The notes under the pieces were generated by a model. It worked only from the letters and a program-made list of their open reading frames with translations. It was not told where the DNA came from and ran no database searches. A program made the translations under genes and the position numbers. A DNA stretch of 64,000 nucleotides. Origin: an uncultured Lachnospiraceae bacterium. GTDB lineage: Bacteria > Bacillota > Clostridia > Lachnospirales > Lachnospiraceae. Below are positions 27,276 to 36,910 of the stretch, piece by piece. Every line of letters begins with the position of its first letter. Position 1 is the stretch's first letter. The DNA is taken from NCBI GenBank assembly GCA_900550285.1, contig URRW01000010.1, positions 5,582 through 69,581 of the forward strand. The letters run 5' to 3'.

Positions 27276-29792
27276 TTACCAGTACGCAATGAACCGGTTC
27301 CCGTTTTCCTCAAACCAGCTTCTCGCATCGTTCATACCTTTTTTGTACACCGTCCCGGTTCCCGGATCCATCAGCACTACGTTCTGCTCGTTAAAGCCCA
27401 CGATCAGCACCGCGCTGCCGTCCTGCAGCACCGCCAGCACCGGGATTTCCCGGTCCGGATAATAAAGCACCATATCCAACGTGCAGCCCTGCAGGTTCAG
27501 CACCGTCCGCTCCGTCAGGTTTTCGGAAAGGATGTCCAGCACGTCCTTTCCCGAATCCAGCAGATACTGGCTGTCCCGCACAAGCCCCTCGTACTGGAAG
27601 ATTGCGTCAAGGCAGACCGCAAGGCTGCTCTTTTGCCCGTCCGCTTTCACGCCCTTGATCGCCATGATCTGATTCGACGTATGGAGCCTGTCCCTTTTGA
27701 AAATATATCTGCCTGCGTCATCCGCCACCGTGCCCGCCAGATCATCTCCCAGCATCACCGCGGCAGCCGGGTCGGAAAGGATCTCCTCCACGCCGTCCGC
27801 CCCGTACACATAAAATCTGCCTTCCGTCGTCTGGTCGGGAATCGCTACATTCCTGCTGCCCTCAAAGAGCACCTCCTTGGGCGTCAGCACCTTGACCTTT
27901 TTGGGGTCTGCGCCCCTCTCCAGCGTAATGCCCACAAGCGTTTTTAAAACCGGGTCCGTCGTGGTGCTCACATAGTTTTTGCTCTCCGGGATTTCCTCAT
28001 TGTACAGGATCTGATCCGCCTCCACGGGGACAAAGCTCCTTCCGGAAAGCCTCGCCCGCTCCAGATTGATCTGGTTTTCCTCGATCGTACAGCCGGTCAC
28101 ATAGACGCCTTCCTCCGAATAACTTTTTAAAACTTCGCCGCCAAACTCCTGAATCACGACGCTGTGCATCGGGAATACCACATTCCCTACCGAATCCTCC
28201 GTTACCAGCTCCTTTTTTGCGACGCCATAGATCAAATCCTCTCCCATAAAGCCGAGCGCCCTGATATAATTCCCGTCCCCAGCTTTGATCTCTGTCAGCT
28301 CCCCGCTGTTTAAATTCATAAATTCCAAACTGGTGCAGATATTGTCTGCGCCGTCCTTCTGCCAGACGAGCATACTGTTGTCGTCCGCCGTCTGATAGCT
28401 TCCGTCGCGGACGCCGGACACGACCCGCGTACAGCTTTTATCCTCCAGCCCGATGTGCCAGATGCTTCCGTCCAGCATCAGGTACAGATCGTTTTTGCCG
28501 TTCGCGTAAGCCAGACGGTCCAGCTCCGCTTCCAGATTTTTGGCGGAACGGGTATAGGGCACGAACGCCATTTCCTCCACCACGTTCAGAGTGCTGCTGT
28601 AATAGCATACCTGGACGCCGCAGGCTCCCTCATGCCGTCCCCGGTTCATGTAGCCGTACACCAGAAAGATCACATTCCCCGTCTCGTCCACCTGCAGGAT
28701 CTTAAAGCCGTGCCCGTCATAGCGGCTGCGGGCGTCCTGATTTTCTTTGTCATAGAAGGAAAACAGCCGCGCCATCCTGCTGTCCGCGCCGTTATAGCAA
28801 TACAGCGCTCCCGCCTGCGAAAAGGCAAATACCGTCCCGCCGTCGCTCTCCTTCATCTCCACGTCCTTCCCCGTGATTCCAAGGTCGATCCCTTCCTCCG
28901 AAAAACTTGCGGACGATTCTGTAAAATACTGCTCCACCGTGCGCTCATAATCCAGCAGATACATCGTGTCCCCGGTATTTCTTACCCGAAAATATTCCTC
29001 CGCCTGCGCGCCCACTGTTTTCCCCTTTTCCTCATAGGACACCGGGTAGCGCAGCACAAAGGACGCCGTCTGCGGTGCGATCTCCCGCACCCAGATATGC
29101 GGCGCTTCCTCCCTTTTTACTTCCAGCTCCCCCCATGTGACGGTGGAAGCCATGCTGTGGATGTTGGCGTTTGCAAAGGTCGTATCGCTTCCCTCCGGGC
29201 CCGTTTCCAGCTTCTTATGATAGCCCGCCGCCGTAAAGCTTTCCGGGTCAAAGGTCGCCTCTGAAAAGGAGGTCACAAAATCCAGCTTTTCTTCCAGCCC
29301 ATAATCCGCCTGAATGACCCGCGTATAATATCTTGCCTCCCGTCCGTCCTCCAGCCCTGCCACAAAGATCAGGCTGTATTCCTCGCCCTCCTCCATCAGA
29401 TCCTTTAACCGGAACGAAATATGCAGGCTGTCCCCGTCCTTCGTCCCCGTAAGCTCTGTCTTTTCGATCAGGCGGCTCCCGTCGATGCTTCTTAGCTCAT
29501 AGGAAATCCCCAACAGCTCCTGACCGTACAGATGCACCACTGCGTCCACCTGCCGCGTGGAATCCACCGTCGTGATGCTTTCCCGCAGCCCCGCCGTTTC
29601 CATCGGCGCCGTGTAGCCATACATCTGGTTGATCTCGGTCCCGTTTTCCACGACCGCCATCGACGGCAGGGTTGCCTTCCCCATTTCCGCCGTCATATCC
29701 GTATTTCCCTGATTCATCACAAAGCTGATCGTTATCAGCGAAACAAAAAATACCGCCAGAAAGGCAATGATCTTCACGATTGCTTTTCTCAA
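27276..29792 (-). CDS. Large exported protein with C39-peptidase-like C-terminal region, function unknown
   Basis: 838 residues. An N-terminal membrane helix (IVKIIAFLAVFFVSLITISF) anchors it or acts as an uncleaved signal. The first ~300 residues look all-beta. The middle (~300-600) has repeated short strands with turns such as VDETGNVIFLVYGYMNRG and NGKNDLYLMLDGSIWHIGL, propeller-like. The last ~160 residues resemble a papain-like C39 fold, with a cysteine in SSLAVCLDAIFQYEG and then DGSAVLIVGFNEQNVVLMDP. The histidine expected before the strand is absent, so a peptidase is doubtful. The start is TTG, overlapping the stop of the methyltransferase gene, with GGAG upstream. Confidence 0.7.
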   Translation of the reverse strand: MRKAIVKIIAFLAVFFVSLITISFVMNQGNTDMTAEMGKATLPSMAVVENGTEINQMYGYTAPMETAGLRESITTVDSTRQVDAVVHLYGQELLGISYELRSIDGSRLIEKTELTGTKDGDSLHISFRLKDLMEEGEEYSLIFVAGLEDGREARYYTRVIQADYGLEEKLDFVTSFSEATFDPESFTAAGYHKKLETGPEGSDTTFANANIHSMASTVTWGELEVKREEAPHIWVREIAPQTASFVLRYPVSYEEKGKTVGAQAEEYFRVRNTGDTMYLLDYERTVEQYFTESSASFSEEGIDLGITGKDVEMKESDGGTVFAFSQAGALYCYNGADSRMARLFSFYDKENQDARSRYDGHGFKILQVDETGNVIFLVYGYMNRGRHEGACGVQVCYYSSTLNVVEEMAFVPYTRSAKNLEAELDRLAYANGKNDLYLMLDGSIWHIGLEDKSCTRVVSGVRDGSYQTADDNSMLVWQKDGADNICTSLEFMNLNSGELTEIKAGDGNYIRALGFMGEDLIYGVAKKELVTEDSVGNVVFPMHSVVIQEFGGEVLKSYSEEGVYVTGCTIEENQINLERARLSGRSFVPVEADQILYNEEIPESKNYVSTTTDPVLKTLVGITLERGADPKKVKVLTPKEVLFEGSRNVAIPDQTTEGRFYVYGADGVEEILSDPAAAVMLGDDLAGTVADDAGRYIFKRDRLHTSNQIMAIKGVKADGQKSSLAVCLDAIFQYEGLVRDSQYLLDSGKDVLDILSENLTERTVLNLQGCTLDMVLYYPDREIPVLAVLQDGSAVLIVGFNEQNVVLMDPGTGTVYKKGMNDARSWFEENGNRFIAYW

Positions 29793-30952
29793 TCCCGTTC
29801 TCCTTTATCCTCTTCCAAAAGCTTCTGCAGCGTGGTATGGACGCCAAGCGTCTCCGCCAGCCGCCTGCTGCCCGCGTCCTTTTTTGACCCATTGGCGCGG
29901 CGCACCGCCCGCAGCAGAATATTCTTTGGCGTATGCTCCATGTCGATAAACTCAAGCACCTGCGTGTCATAGCCGTTTTCTTCCAGAAGATCCGCCCTGA
30001 GCGCGTCCGTAAAAAGCGCGGAAAGCCGCTCCCTGATCAGCCCGTAGCGCAGAGCCCCGTCCAGCGCCTCGCAGGAGATCTGTCCGTTTACCTCGTGCTG
30101 GCAGCAGGGAACAGACAGGATCACGCCCGCCTGCCATTTGACCGCCTTATAAAGCGCATAGTCCGTCGCCGTGTCACAGGCGTGCAGCGTCACGACCATG
30201 TCCGCCCGCTCCGTCCCGGTGTAGTCCGCAATGTCCCCGTGCAAAAAGCGCAGCCCCTTATAGCCGTAACGTGCCGCCAGCTCATTGCAGTGCGCGATCA
30301 CGTCCTTTTTTAAATCCAGCCCGGTCACTTCCAGCTCAAGCCCCTTTATCTCGTGCAGATAATAGTACATCGCAAAGGTCAGATAGGACTTCCCGCAGCC
30401 AAAGTCCACGATATGCACCGGTCTGTCCTTGGGAAGTATCTGCCAGATGTCCTCAATAAATTCCAGAAAGCGGTTGATCTGCCGGAATTTATCATAACGG
30501 CTCGCCACCACCTTCCCTTCCTTTGTCTGGACGCCCAGATCCACCAGAAACGGAACGGGGATGCCCTCTTCCAGAACATACCGCTTTTTGCGGTTGTGGG
30601 AAAGGACGGGCGCTTCTTTTTTCTCATGCGTCTTTTTGCGGATCGTAAGCTTTCCCTTTTTGCTCGAAAGCACCGTCGCCTCAAACGCCGCCGTGTCGAT
30701 CTGCAGCTGCTTGAACCGCCCTGCCAGATCTGCTTCCAAAAGTGCGGCAGTCTCCTCTGCCGTATGGTTTTCATGGAACACCTGCTGTCCCTTATAGCTC
30801 GTTACCTGAAAAGCCAGTCCTCCTTTTAAGAGCACCGGCCTGATCTTTCTCTTTAAAATGCAGTCCGCCGTATTCTCCTTTGGACCGCTGACCGTCATCT
30901 GATACAGGCTTTTGCCAAGGCTTTCCTGCAATAGCTTCTTTAATCCATCCAT
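29789..30952 (-). CDS. Class I SAM-dependent methyltransferase
   Basis: 387 residues. A ~140-residue N-terminal region of unknown fold precedes a Rossmann methyltransferase domain with motif I HIVDFGCGKSYLTFAMYYYL (~180), the acidic LEVTGLDLKKD and HGDIADYTG. VVTLHACDTATDYAL follows, as in GSTCD/tRNA-type methyltransferases. The substrate is unknown; the late cysteine/histidine segment SVPCCQHEVNGQ is conserved in that group. It is translationally coupled to the exported 838-residue protein. Confidence 0.82.
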   Translation of the reverse strand: MDGLKKLLQESLGKSLYQMTVSGPKENTADCILKRKIRPVLLKGGLAFQVTSYKGQQVFHENHTAEETAALLEADLAGRFKQLQIDTAAFEATVLSSKKGKLTIRKKTHEKKEAPVLSHNRKKRYVLEEGIPVPFLVDLGVQTKEGKVVASRYDKFRQINRFLEFIEDIWQILPKDRPVHIVDFGCGKSYLTFAMYYYLHEIKGLELEVTGLDLKKDVIAHCNELAARYGYKGLRFLHGDIADYTGTERADMVVTLHACDTATDYALYKAVKWQAGVILSVPCCQHEVNGQISCEALDGALRYGLIRERLSALFTDALRADLLEENGYDTQVLEFIDMEHTPKNILLRAVRRANGSKKDAGSRRLAETLGVHTTLQKLLEEDKGERD

Positions 30953-30986
30953 TCGATTCTCCTCATCGCGCCGCCAAAAACGGCAA

Positions 30987-31015
30987 AACCGGAAGAAGTG
31001 TCCCTTCCTCCGGTT
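30987..31015 (-). terminator. Terminator at the end of the ATP synthase transcript
   Basis: AACCGGAAGAAG pairs with CTTCCTCCGGTT around a five-base loop (one mismatch pair). On the minus strand it is followed by TTTTGCCGTTTTT. It separates the hypothetical gene from the methyltransferase gene. Confidence 0.75.
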
Positions 31016-31046
31016 CTATTCTATCGTTTTCGTGCTTTGTTTACAA

Positions 31047-31427
31047 CTAAAACTTGAAAATGCCTTTGTCATGCCTGCGACGGCGCTTAAAAATCTCATG
31101 GCACACAAGCACCTGGATCAGCTCCGCCATCTGCGGCTGTGCGGCTGTATTTTCCCCGCCTTCCGCAGCCTCCTCCCTGCCGATCGCCTCCAAAATGTCT
31201 CCCGACATTTTAAAGAGCGTCAGCCGGTCGGGATATTCGTCGTAGATCGCGCTTCCGTCATAGTCAAAGCGGTCGATCAGCCGCGTTACCTTCTGCTGAT
31301 ACCGCTTTGCCTCCTTCGGATACATCTCCTGCAGGTATTCCAGATCCTGCATCGCCGCGTCCTCTTCCTCATAAAAAAGCGGAAGCGGCCAGCTCATATA
31401 GAAAGGAAGAATTTTCGGGTACTCCAT
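31047..31427 (-). CDS. Conserved hypothetical protein at the end of the atp operon
   Basis: 126 residues, soluble and highly charged. It begins MEYPKILPFYMSWPLPLFYE and is mostly helical (QDLEYLQEMYPKEAKRYQQK). It ends in a basic stretch, CHEIFKRRRRHDKGIFKF. I do not recognise a domain. It starts 43 bases past atpC and is followed by a terminator, so it is probably the last gene of that transcript. No sign of an ATP synthase role beyond position. Confidence 0.7.
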   Translation of the reverse strand: MEYPKILPFYMSWPLPLFYEEEDAAMQDLEYLQEMYPKEAKRYQQKVTRLIDRFDYDGSAIYDEYPDRLTLFKMSGDILEAIGREEAAEGGENTAAQPQMAELIQVLVCHEIFKRRRRHDKGIFKF

Positions 31428-31469
31428 CGTTTCCCTCCATGCTTCTTTTCTTTATACTATGCAGCTTTC

Positions 31470-31874
31470 CTACCGCAGCGCCTCGATCCGCGCCACAGCC
31501 CGCAAAAGAGCCGTTTCCGCGCGCGCCACATCGGTATTTGCCGTATGTGTTTTCAAGCGCTCCTCCGCCCTTTTGCGGGCAGCCTCCGCGCGCGCGATGT
31601 CGATCTCTCCGGGCCACTCCGCAGCCTCTGCCAGAATCGAAATCTGATCTGGCAGGATCTCCGCAAAGCCCGTATGCAGGGCGGCTTTCTTTTTGCCGGA
31701 TTCCTCCGTCAAAGTCAGCACGCCCGGCTTTAGGATCACCGTCATCGGGATATGGCCGGCGTATACGCCGATCTCCCCCTCAGAAGTATTAAACTCCGCC
31801 ATCACCGCTTTTCCTTCATAGAAAACGCGCTCCGGCGTGATAATTTTGATCAGAAAGGTTCTTTCCTCTGCCAT
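31470..31874 (-). CDS. atpC: ATP synthase F1 epsilon subunit
   Basis: 134 residues: an N-terminal beta sandwich (FLIKIITPERVFYEGKAVM; GEIGVYAGHIPMTVI) and a C-terminal two-helix hairpin (ARAEAARKRAEERL). It couples the rotor to F1 and can inhibit ATP hydrolysis. Seven bases downstream of atpD. Confidence 0.96.
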   Translation of the reverse strand: MAEERTFLIKIITPERVFYEGKAVMAEFNTSEGEIGVYAGHIPMTVILKPGVLTLTEESGKKKAALHTGFAEILPDQISILAEAAEWPGEIDIARAEAARKRAEERLKTHTANTDVARAETALLRAVARIEALR

Positions 31875-31881
31875 GCCGACC

Positions 31882-33291
31882 TCATTTCCCGGCTTTCTTA
31901 GCCTGAACCCGCTCTACTACGTCGCCGATACTGCCCGCATTCAGGAAATAGCTTTCCGGAACGTCGTCGTGCTGACCCGCAAGGATCTCGGAAAAGCCCC
32001 GGATCGTCTCGGAGATCGGCACATATTTTCCGGGCAGACCCGTAAACTGCCCTGCCACGAAGAACGGCTGGGACAGGAAACGCTGCACCTTTCTCGCCCT
32101 GGAAACGACCAGCTTATCCTCCTCGGAAAGCTCGTCCATGCCGAGGATCGCGATGATGTCCTGAAGCTCCTTATATTTCTGCAGGATCTCCTGCACGCCT
32201 CTTGCAACGCGGTAATGCTCCTCGCCCACGATTCTGGGATCCAGAATACGGGAACTGGATTCCAGCGGATCCACCGCCGGATAAATGCCCAGCTCTACGA
32301 TGGAACGGGACAAAACGGTTGTCGCATCCAGATGCGCAAACGTCGTCGCCGGAGCCGGGTCTGTCAGGTCGTCCGCCGGAACGTAAACCGCCTGAACGGA
32401 CGTAATGGAACCGTTCTTTGTGGAAGTGATGCGCTCCTGCAGCGCGCCCATCTCCGTCTGCAGCGTGGGCTGATAGCCTACCGCAGAGGGCATCCGTCCA
32501 AGCAGGGCGGATACCTCAGAGCCTGCCTGCGTGAAACGGAAAATATTGTCGATGAAAAGCAGTACGTCCTTACCGCCCTGATCGCGGAAATGCTCCGCCA
32601 TCGTAAGGCCGGTCAGGCCGACGCGCATTCTTGCCCCCGGGGGCTCGTTCATCTGGCCGAATACCATCGTCGTCTTGTCAATAACGCCGGACTCCATCAT
32701 TTCATAATAGAGGTCGTTTCCTTCCCTCGTGCGCTCGCCTACGCCCGTGAAAACGGAATAGCCGCCGTGCTCGGTCGCGATATTTCGGATCAGCTCCTGA
32801 ATCAGGACTGTCTTTCCTACGCCCGCGCCGCCGAACAGGCCGGTTTTTCCGCCCTTCTGATAAGGGCAGAGCAGATCCACGACCTTAATGCCCGTCTCAA
32901 GCATCTCCGCCCTCGTGGACTGATCTTCAAATTTGGGTGCCGGGCGGTGGATCGGCTCGTAGCTGACCCCTTCCGGCACAGGTTTTTCGTCGATGGGCTC
33001 GCCCAGTACGTTAAACATGCGGCCCAGCGTATTCTCACCGACAGGTACGCAGATCGGCGCGCCTGTTGCAAACGCATCCATTCCCCTGCGCAGGCCGTCC
33101 GTGGAACCCATTGCGATACATCTGACCGTATCGTCGCCCAGATGCTGGGAAACCTCCACGATCAGCACGCCGCCCTCTTCCCGCTCAATCCGGATCGCTT
33201 CGTTGATCTCAGGAAGCGTTCCGGCGGGGAACTGGATGTCCAAAACGGCGCCGATGACCTGTGTGATCCTTCCTTTATTTTCTGCTGCCAT
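31882..33291 (-). CDS. atpD: ATP synthase F1 beta subunit
   Basis: 469 residues, the catalytic subunit. Walker A is GGAGVGKTVLIQEL near residue 155, the catalytic Glu lies in TGVGERTREGNDLY, and Walker B is VLLFIDNIFRFTQAGSEVS. Normal length. Part of the complete atp operon. Confidence 0.99.
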   Translation of the reverse strand: MAAENKGRITQVIGAVLDIQFPAGTLPEINEAIRIEREEGGVLIVEVSQHLGDDTVRCIAMGSTDGLRRGMDAFATGAPICVPVGENTLGRMFNVLGEPIDEKPVPEGVSYEPIHRPAPKFEDQSTRAEMLETGIKVVDLLCPYQKGGKTGLFGGAGVGKTVLIQELIRNIATEHGGYSVFTGVGERTREGNDLYYEMMESGVIDKTTMVFGQMNEPPGARMRVGLTGLTMAEHFRDQGGKDVLLFIDNIFRFTQAGSEVSALLGRMPSAVGYQPTLQTEMGALQERITSTKNGSITSVQAVYVPADDLTDPAPATTFAHLDATTVLSRSIVELGIYPAVDPLESSSRILDPRIVGEEHYRVARGVQEILQKYKELQDIIAILGMDELSEEDKLVVSRARKVQRFLSQPFFVAGQFTGLPGKYVPISETIRGFSEILAGQHDDVPESYFLNAGSIGDVVERVQAKKAGK

Positions 33292-33316
33292 AAATGTCTC
33301 CTTGTTTTTGCCGCGC

Positions 33317-34180
33317 CTATCCGATCGCCGCCGCGCCGCTGATGATTTCTGTCAGCTCCTGCGTGATCGCGCCCTGACGGGCACGGTTGTAAAGCAGAGT
33401 AAGATCCTCCAGCATCTCCTCCGCATTGCCGGTGGCGGAATCCATTGCCTGCATCCGCGCGCCGTTTTCACTGGCGACCGCTTCCAGCATGCCGCCGTAA
33501 ATCATACTAATCATATATTTGGGAATGAGCATTTCCAGAATGCTCTCTTCCTCCGCCTCGTAATTCATCTGCAGCTTTGCGCTACCTTCTTCGCTGTCTT
33601 CTGCCTTTTCTTCCTGCGCCACAGGAAGCAGACGGATCAGCTTCGGCTCATGCACGACCGTGTTCACAAAAGAGGTATAGGCAAGCCAGATCTCTCCGAC
33701 CTCTCCCTTTGCAAAGGAGTTCAAAACCTCCCTGCCGATCACGGCAGCGTCCGCATAAGAAGGCTCCTCGCTCATCTCCGAGCAGTCCGCTGCGATCCGG
33801 CAGCCTGCGCGCTCGAGGGCATCCCTGCCCTTTTTGCCGACCGCGTAGATGTCTAAGTCTTCCTTTTTCATGCCGCTTCTTGTCACAAGCTTCACGATAT
33901 TGGAATTGTAGCCGCCTGCCAGTCCTCTGTTGGAGGTCATGACGATCACCGCCTTGCGCGGGCTGTCGCCTCCCTGCAAATACGGATGGCTGATCCCGGC
34001 AGAACGCTCCAGAATCGACTGCATGGTCTGATACACCCCGTCGGAATAAGGCCGCGTATGCTCCGCCTTCTCCCGTGCTTTCTGCAGCTTTACGGTGGCG
34101 ACCAGCTTCATGGCCCTGGTGATCTGTCCGGTGCTCTGGATACTGCTCCTGCGCCTTTTGATGTCTCTCATGGAAGCCAT
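33317..34180 (-). CDS. atpG: ATP synthase F1 gamma subunit
   Basis: The 287-residue central shaft. The N-terminal coiled coil begins MASMRDIKRRRSSIQSTGQI. The central domain holds TSNRGLAGGYNSNI, and the C-terminal helix includes LTLLYNRARQGAITQELTEI, the family signature. Order and spacing in the operon are standard. Confidence 0.97.
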   Translation of the reverse strand: MASMRDIKRRRSSIQSTGQITRAMKLVATVKLQKAREKAEHTRPYSDGVYQTMQSILERSAGISHPYLQGGDSPRKAVIVMTSNRGLAGGYNSNIVKLVTRSGMKKEDLDIYAVGKKGRDALERAGCRIAADCSEMSEEPSYADAAVIGREVLNSFAKGEVGEIWLAYTSFVNTVVHEPKLIRLLPVAQEEKAEDSEEGSAKLQMNYEAEEESILEMLIPKYMISMIYGGMLEAVASENGARMQAMDSATGNAEEMLEDLTLLYNRARQGAITQELTEIISGAAAIG

Positions 34181-34208
34181 GTTTTGTCACCTGCCCTTCC
34201 TGATTCTG

Positions 34209-35708
34209 TTAAAATTCTGCCTTAAAGCTGTCGATCGCGCTGCGGAGCGCTTTTTCCGTCTCCTCAGAGATCACCTTCTCCTCGCGGATCGCCTTGGGGA
34301 TCTCCGGATATTTCCGGTCGAGGAATTCAAAAAATTCGGACTCAAACCGGGTGATCTGATCTACCGGCACATCCAGCAGATATTTGCCTGTCGCGACAAA
34401 CAGGATGATAACCTGATACTCTACCGGCATCGGCTGGTACTGGGGCTGCTTTAACACCTCGCGGATGCGCTCGCCCTGCGCCAGCTTCTCCCTCGTATCC
34501 TCATCCAGCTCGGAGCCGAACTGCGAAAACGCCGCCAGCTCGCGGTACTGCGCCAGCTCCACACGGATCGGGGCGGAAATCTTCTTCATCGCCTTAATCT
34601 GCGCCGAACCGCCGACACGGGATACGGAAAGTCCCGCATTGACTGCGGGGCGGAAGCCCTCGTGGAACATCTCCGTCTCCAGATAGATCTGACCGTCCGT
34701 GATGGAAATGACATTCGTCGGGATATATGCGGAAACGTCGCCCGCCTGCGTCTCGATGATCGGAAGCGCCGTCAGCGAACCGCCGCCGTGCTCCTCGTTC
34801 ATGCGCGCCGCCCTTTCCAGAAGGCGGGAGTGCAGATAAAAGACGTCGCCAGGATACGCCTCGCGGCCCGGCGGTCTTTTTAACAGCAGGGAGAGGGTAC
34901 GGTATGCAGCCGCGTGCTTACTTAAATCGTCGTAAACAACGAGCACGTCCTCCCCGTTTTCCATCCATTCCTCGCCCATCGCGCAGCCCGCGTAAGGCGC
35001 GATATACTGCAGGGGCGCAAGCTCGCTTGCCGTGGAAGCCACGACCGTCGTGTAAGCCATCGCGCCGTGCTCTTCCAGCGTATTCACGATGGAAGCCACC
35101 GTGGACGCCTTCTGCCCGATCGCGACGTAAATACATTTTACGCCCTGCCCCTTCTGATTGATGATCGTATCTACCGCGATCGCCGTCTTACCGGTCTGAC
35201 GGTCGCCGATGATCAGCTCTCGCTGTCCTCTTCCGATCGGCACCATCGAGTCGATCGCCTTGATGCCCGTCTGCAGCGGTGTGTCCACCGACTTACGGGT
35301 AATAACGCCGCTTGCCACACGCTCGATCCGGCGGTAGGAATCCGTCTGTACCGGACCCTTGCCGTCGATGGGCTGTCCCAGGGCGTTTACAACTCTGCCC
35401 AGCAGCGCGTCGCCTGCCGGAACCTCAACCACGCGGCCCGTGGTGCGAACCTGATCGCCTTCGCTGATGCTTCCCGCGCCCAAAAGCACGGCGCCCACGT
35501 TATCCTCTTCCAGATTGAGCACCATGCCGTATACGTCGTTGGGGAAAGCCAGCAGCTCGCCCTGCATTGCATTTTCCAGACCATGGATCCGGGCAATGCC
35601 ATCCGCCACCCAGATGACCGTGCCGACATCCGACACTTCCAGCCTGGAGGCATAGCGGGCAATCTGTTCTTTTATGACAGAACTGATTTCCTCAGGTCTT
35701 AAATTCAT
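34209..35708 (-). CDS. atpA: ATP synthase F1 alpha subunit
   Basis: 499 residues, the non-catalytic nucleotide-binding subunit. Walker A is GDRQTGKTAIAVD near residue 170. The Arg-finger region and the signature PAVNAGLSVSRVGGSAQ are present. It lies between atpH and atpG. Confidence 0.99.
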   Translation of the reverse strand: MNLRPEEISSVIKEQIARYASRLEVSDVGTVIWVADGIARIHGLENAMQGELLAFPNDVYGMVLNLEEDNVGAVLLGAGSISEGDQVRTTGRVVEVPAGDALLGRVVNALGQPIDGKGPVQTDSYRRIERVASGVITRKSVDTPLQTGIKAIDSMVPIGRGQRELIIGDRQTGKTAIAVDTIINQKGQGVKCIYVAIGQKASTVASIVNTLEEHGAMAYTTVVASTASELAPLQYIAPYAGCAMGEEWMENGEDVLVVYDDLSKHAAAYRTLSLLLKRPPGREAYPGDVFYLHSRLLERAARMNEEHGGGSLTALPIIETQAGDVSAYIPTNVISITDGQIYLETEMFHEGFRPAVNAGLSVSRVGGSAQIKAMKKISAPIRVELAQYRELAAFSQFGSELDEDTREKLAQGERIREVLKQPQYQPMPVEYQVIILFVATGKYLLDVPVDQITRFESEFFEFLDRKYPEIPKAIREEKVISEETEKALRSAIDSFKAEF

Positions 35709-35774
35709 GGGTTATTGCTCCTTTCTTAGCAGCCGCCAAAAAGCGCCTGCCGCTTCTATCGTCCTGTCCGCCTG

Positions 35775-36323
35775 TCAGGACAGCGATATACGCATCAGGC
35801 TTTCCTTCATCTGTCTCAGCCTGTTTTCAATGCTGTTGTCCACTACCCTGTCCCCGATGCGGATCTTTAAGCCGCCGATCAGGGCAGCGTCCGTCTCCCA
35901 GTGCATCTGTAAGGAAACGTAAGGGGTCGTGGCAAGCAGCTTCTGCCGGATCTTCTCCTTCTGGGGATCCGTCAGCTCTGCAGCGCTGGTTACATACACA
36001 ACGCCGGTTTTTTTATGATCCAGACAGCGTCTTTCAAAGTCCTTCCTGATCCCGGAAAGCTCCCCGAATCTTCCTTTTTCCAGTAAAAGACGGCAGAATC
36101 CCGCCATCTCCTGACTGATTTTTCCTCCGAATACCCGCTCAAAGACCTGCAGTTTTTCCTGATGGTCGATCTGCGGATGAAGAAGGATCTCATAAAAATC
36201 CGGGTACTCCTGCAGAATACGGCACATGCCGTCCAGCTCGCCTTGCAGGCTGTCCAGCAGATTGTTCTCCAGTCCCAGGTCAAACAACGCTTCCGCGTAA
36301 ACCTGCGACACTAGCTTTGCCAT
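35775..36323 (-). CDS. atpH: ATP synthase F1 delta subunit
   Basis: 182 residues linking F1 to the b stalk. The N-terminal helical bundle begins MAKLVSQVYAEALFDLGLE. The C-terminal part includes the signature ATTPYVSLQMHWETDAALIG, then LKIRIGDRVVDNSI. The start overlaps the end of atpF by 13 bases, implying coupled translation. Confidence 0.95.
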   Translation of the reverse strand: MAKLVSQVYAEALFDLGLENNLLDSLQGELDGMCRILQEYPDFYEILLHPQIDHQEKLQVFERVFGGKISQEMAGFCRLLLEKGRFGELSGIRKDFERRCLDHKKTGVVYVTSAAELTDPQKEKIRQKLLATTPYVSLQMHWETDAALIGGLKIRIGDRVVDNSIENRLRQMKESLMRISLS

Positions 36324-36865
36324 GTATTCTCTCCTATTTCCGCAAGGGTTTCTTCGATCAGCGCGTTCTGCGTCTTTTCATCCATGGACACGCGGACAAA
36401 TTTCCCCGCCGCCTCCATGGCAAGCCCTACCATCTCGCGTCTGATGCCGTCGGCAGCCTTCTGTTTTTCAAGGTCTGCCTCAACCCGGGCGCGGGCGATG
36501 ATCTGAGCCGCTTCAGCGCGCGCTTTTTCCACGATGGACGCCTCGTTTGCCAGCGCTTTTTTACGCGCCTGGTTTAAGATCTCGTCCGCCTCTTTTTCCA
36601 CGCCTGCAAGCCTTGCTTCATATTCTGCCTTCAGCGCAAGGGCATCCTCCTGCGCCGTCTTTGCCTGATCCAGCTCTCCCGCGATCTTGTCGCTTCTCTC
36701 CTGCATAAATTTCCTTGCAGGGTTAAAGAGCAGATAGGACAGTGCGGTAAACAGTACGAATACCGCGATGAGCGTGAGCACGGAATCCGCCAGCAGCTGA
36801 AAGTCCAGGTCAAACAGTCTGGGCTCCATCTGGGCAGCCAGCAATACTGCGTTGATTTGATGCAA
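36311..36865 (-). CDS. atpF: ATP synthase F0 b subunit
   Basis: 184 residues. One N-terminal membrane helix (SVLTLIAVFVLFTALSYLLF) is followed by a long, charged, Ala-rich helix (~55-160), the peripheral stalk. Only one b-type gene is present, so a b2 homodimer is expected. Confidence 0.95.
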   Translation of the reverse strand: MHQINAVLLAAQMEPRLFDLDFQLLADSVLTLIAVFVLFTALSYLLFNPARKFMQERSDKIAGELDQAKTAQEDALALKAEYEARLAGVEKEADEILNQARKKALANEASIVEKARAEAAQIIARARVEADLEKQKAADGIRREMVGLAMEAAGKFVRVSMDEKTQNALIEETLAEIGENTWQS

Positions 36866-36910
36866 TTTTCCCGCCTCCTTCCTGTTTCATAATGTCCGCT
36901 TTCCTATCCA

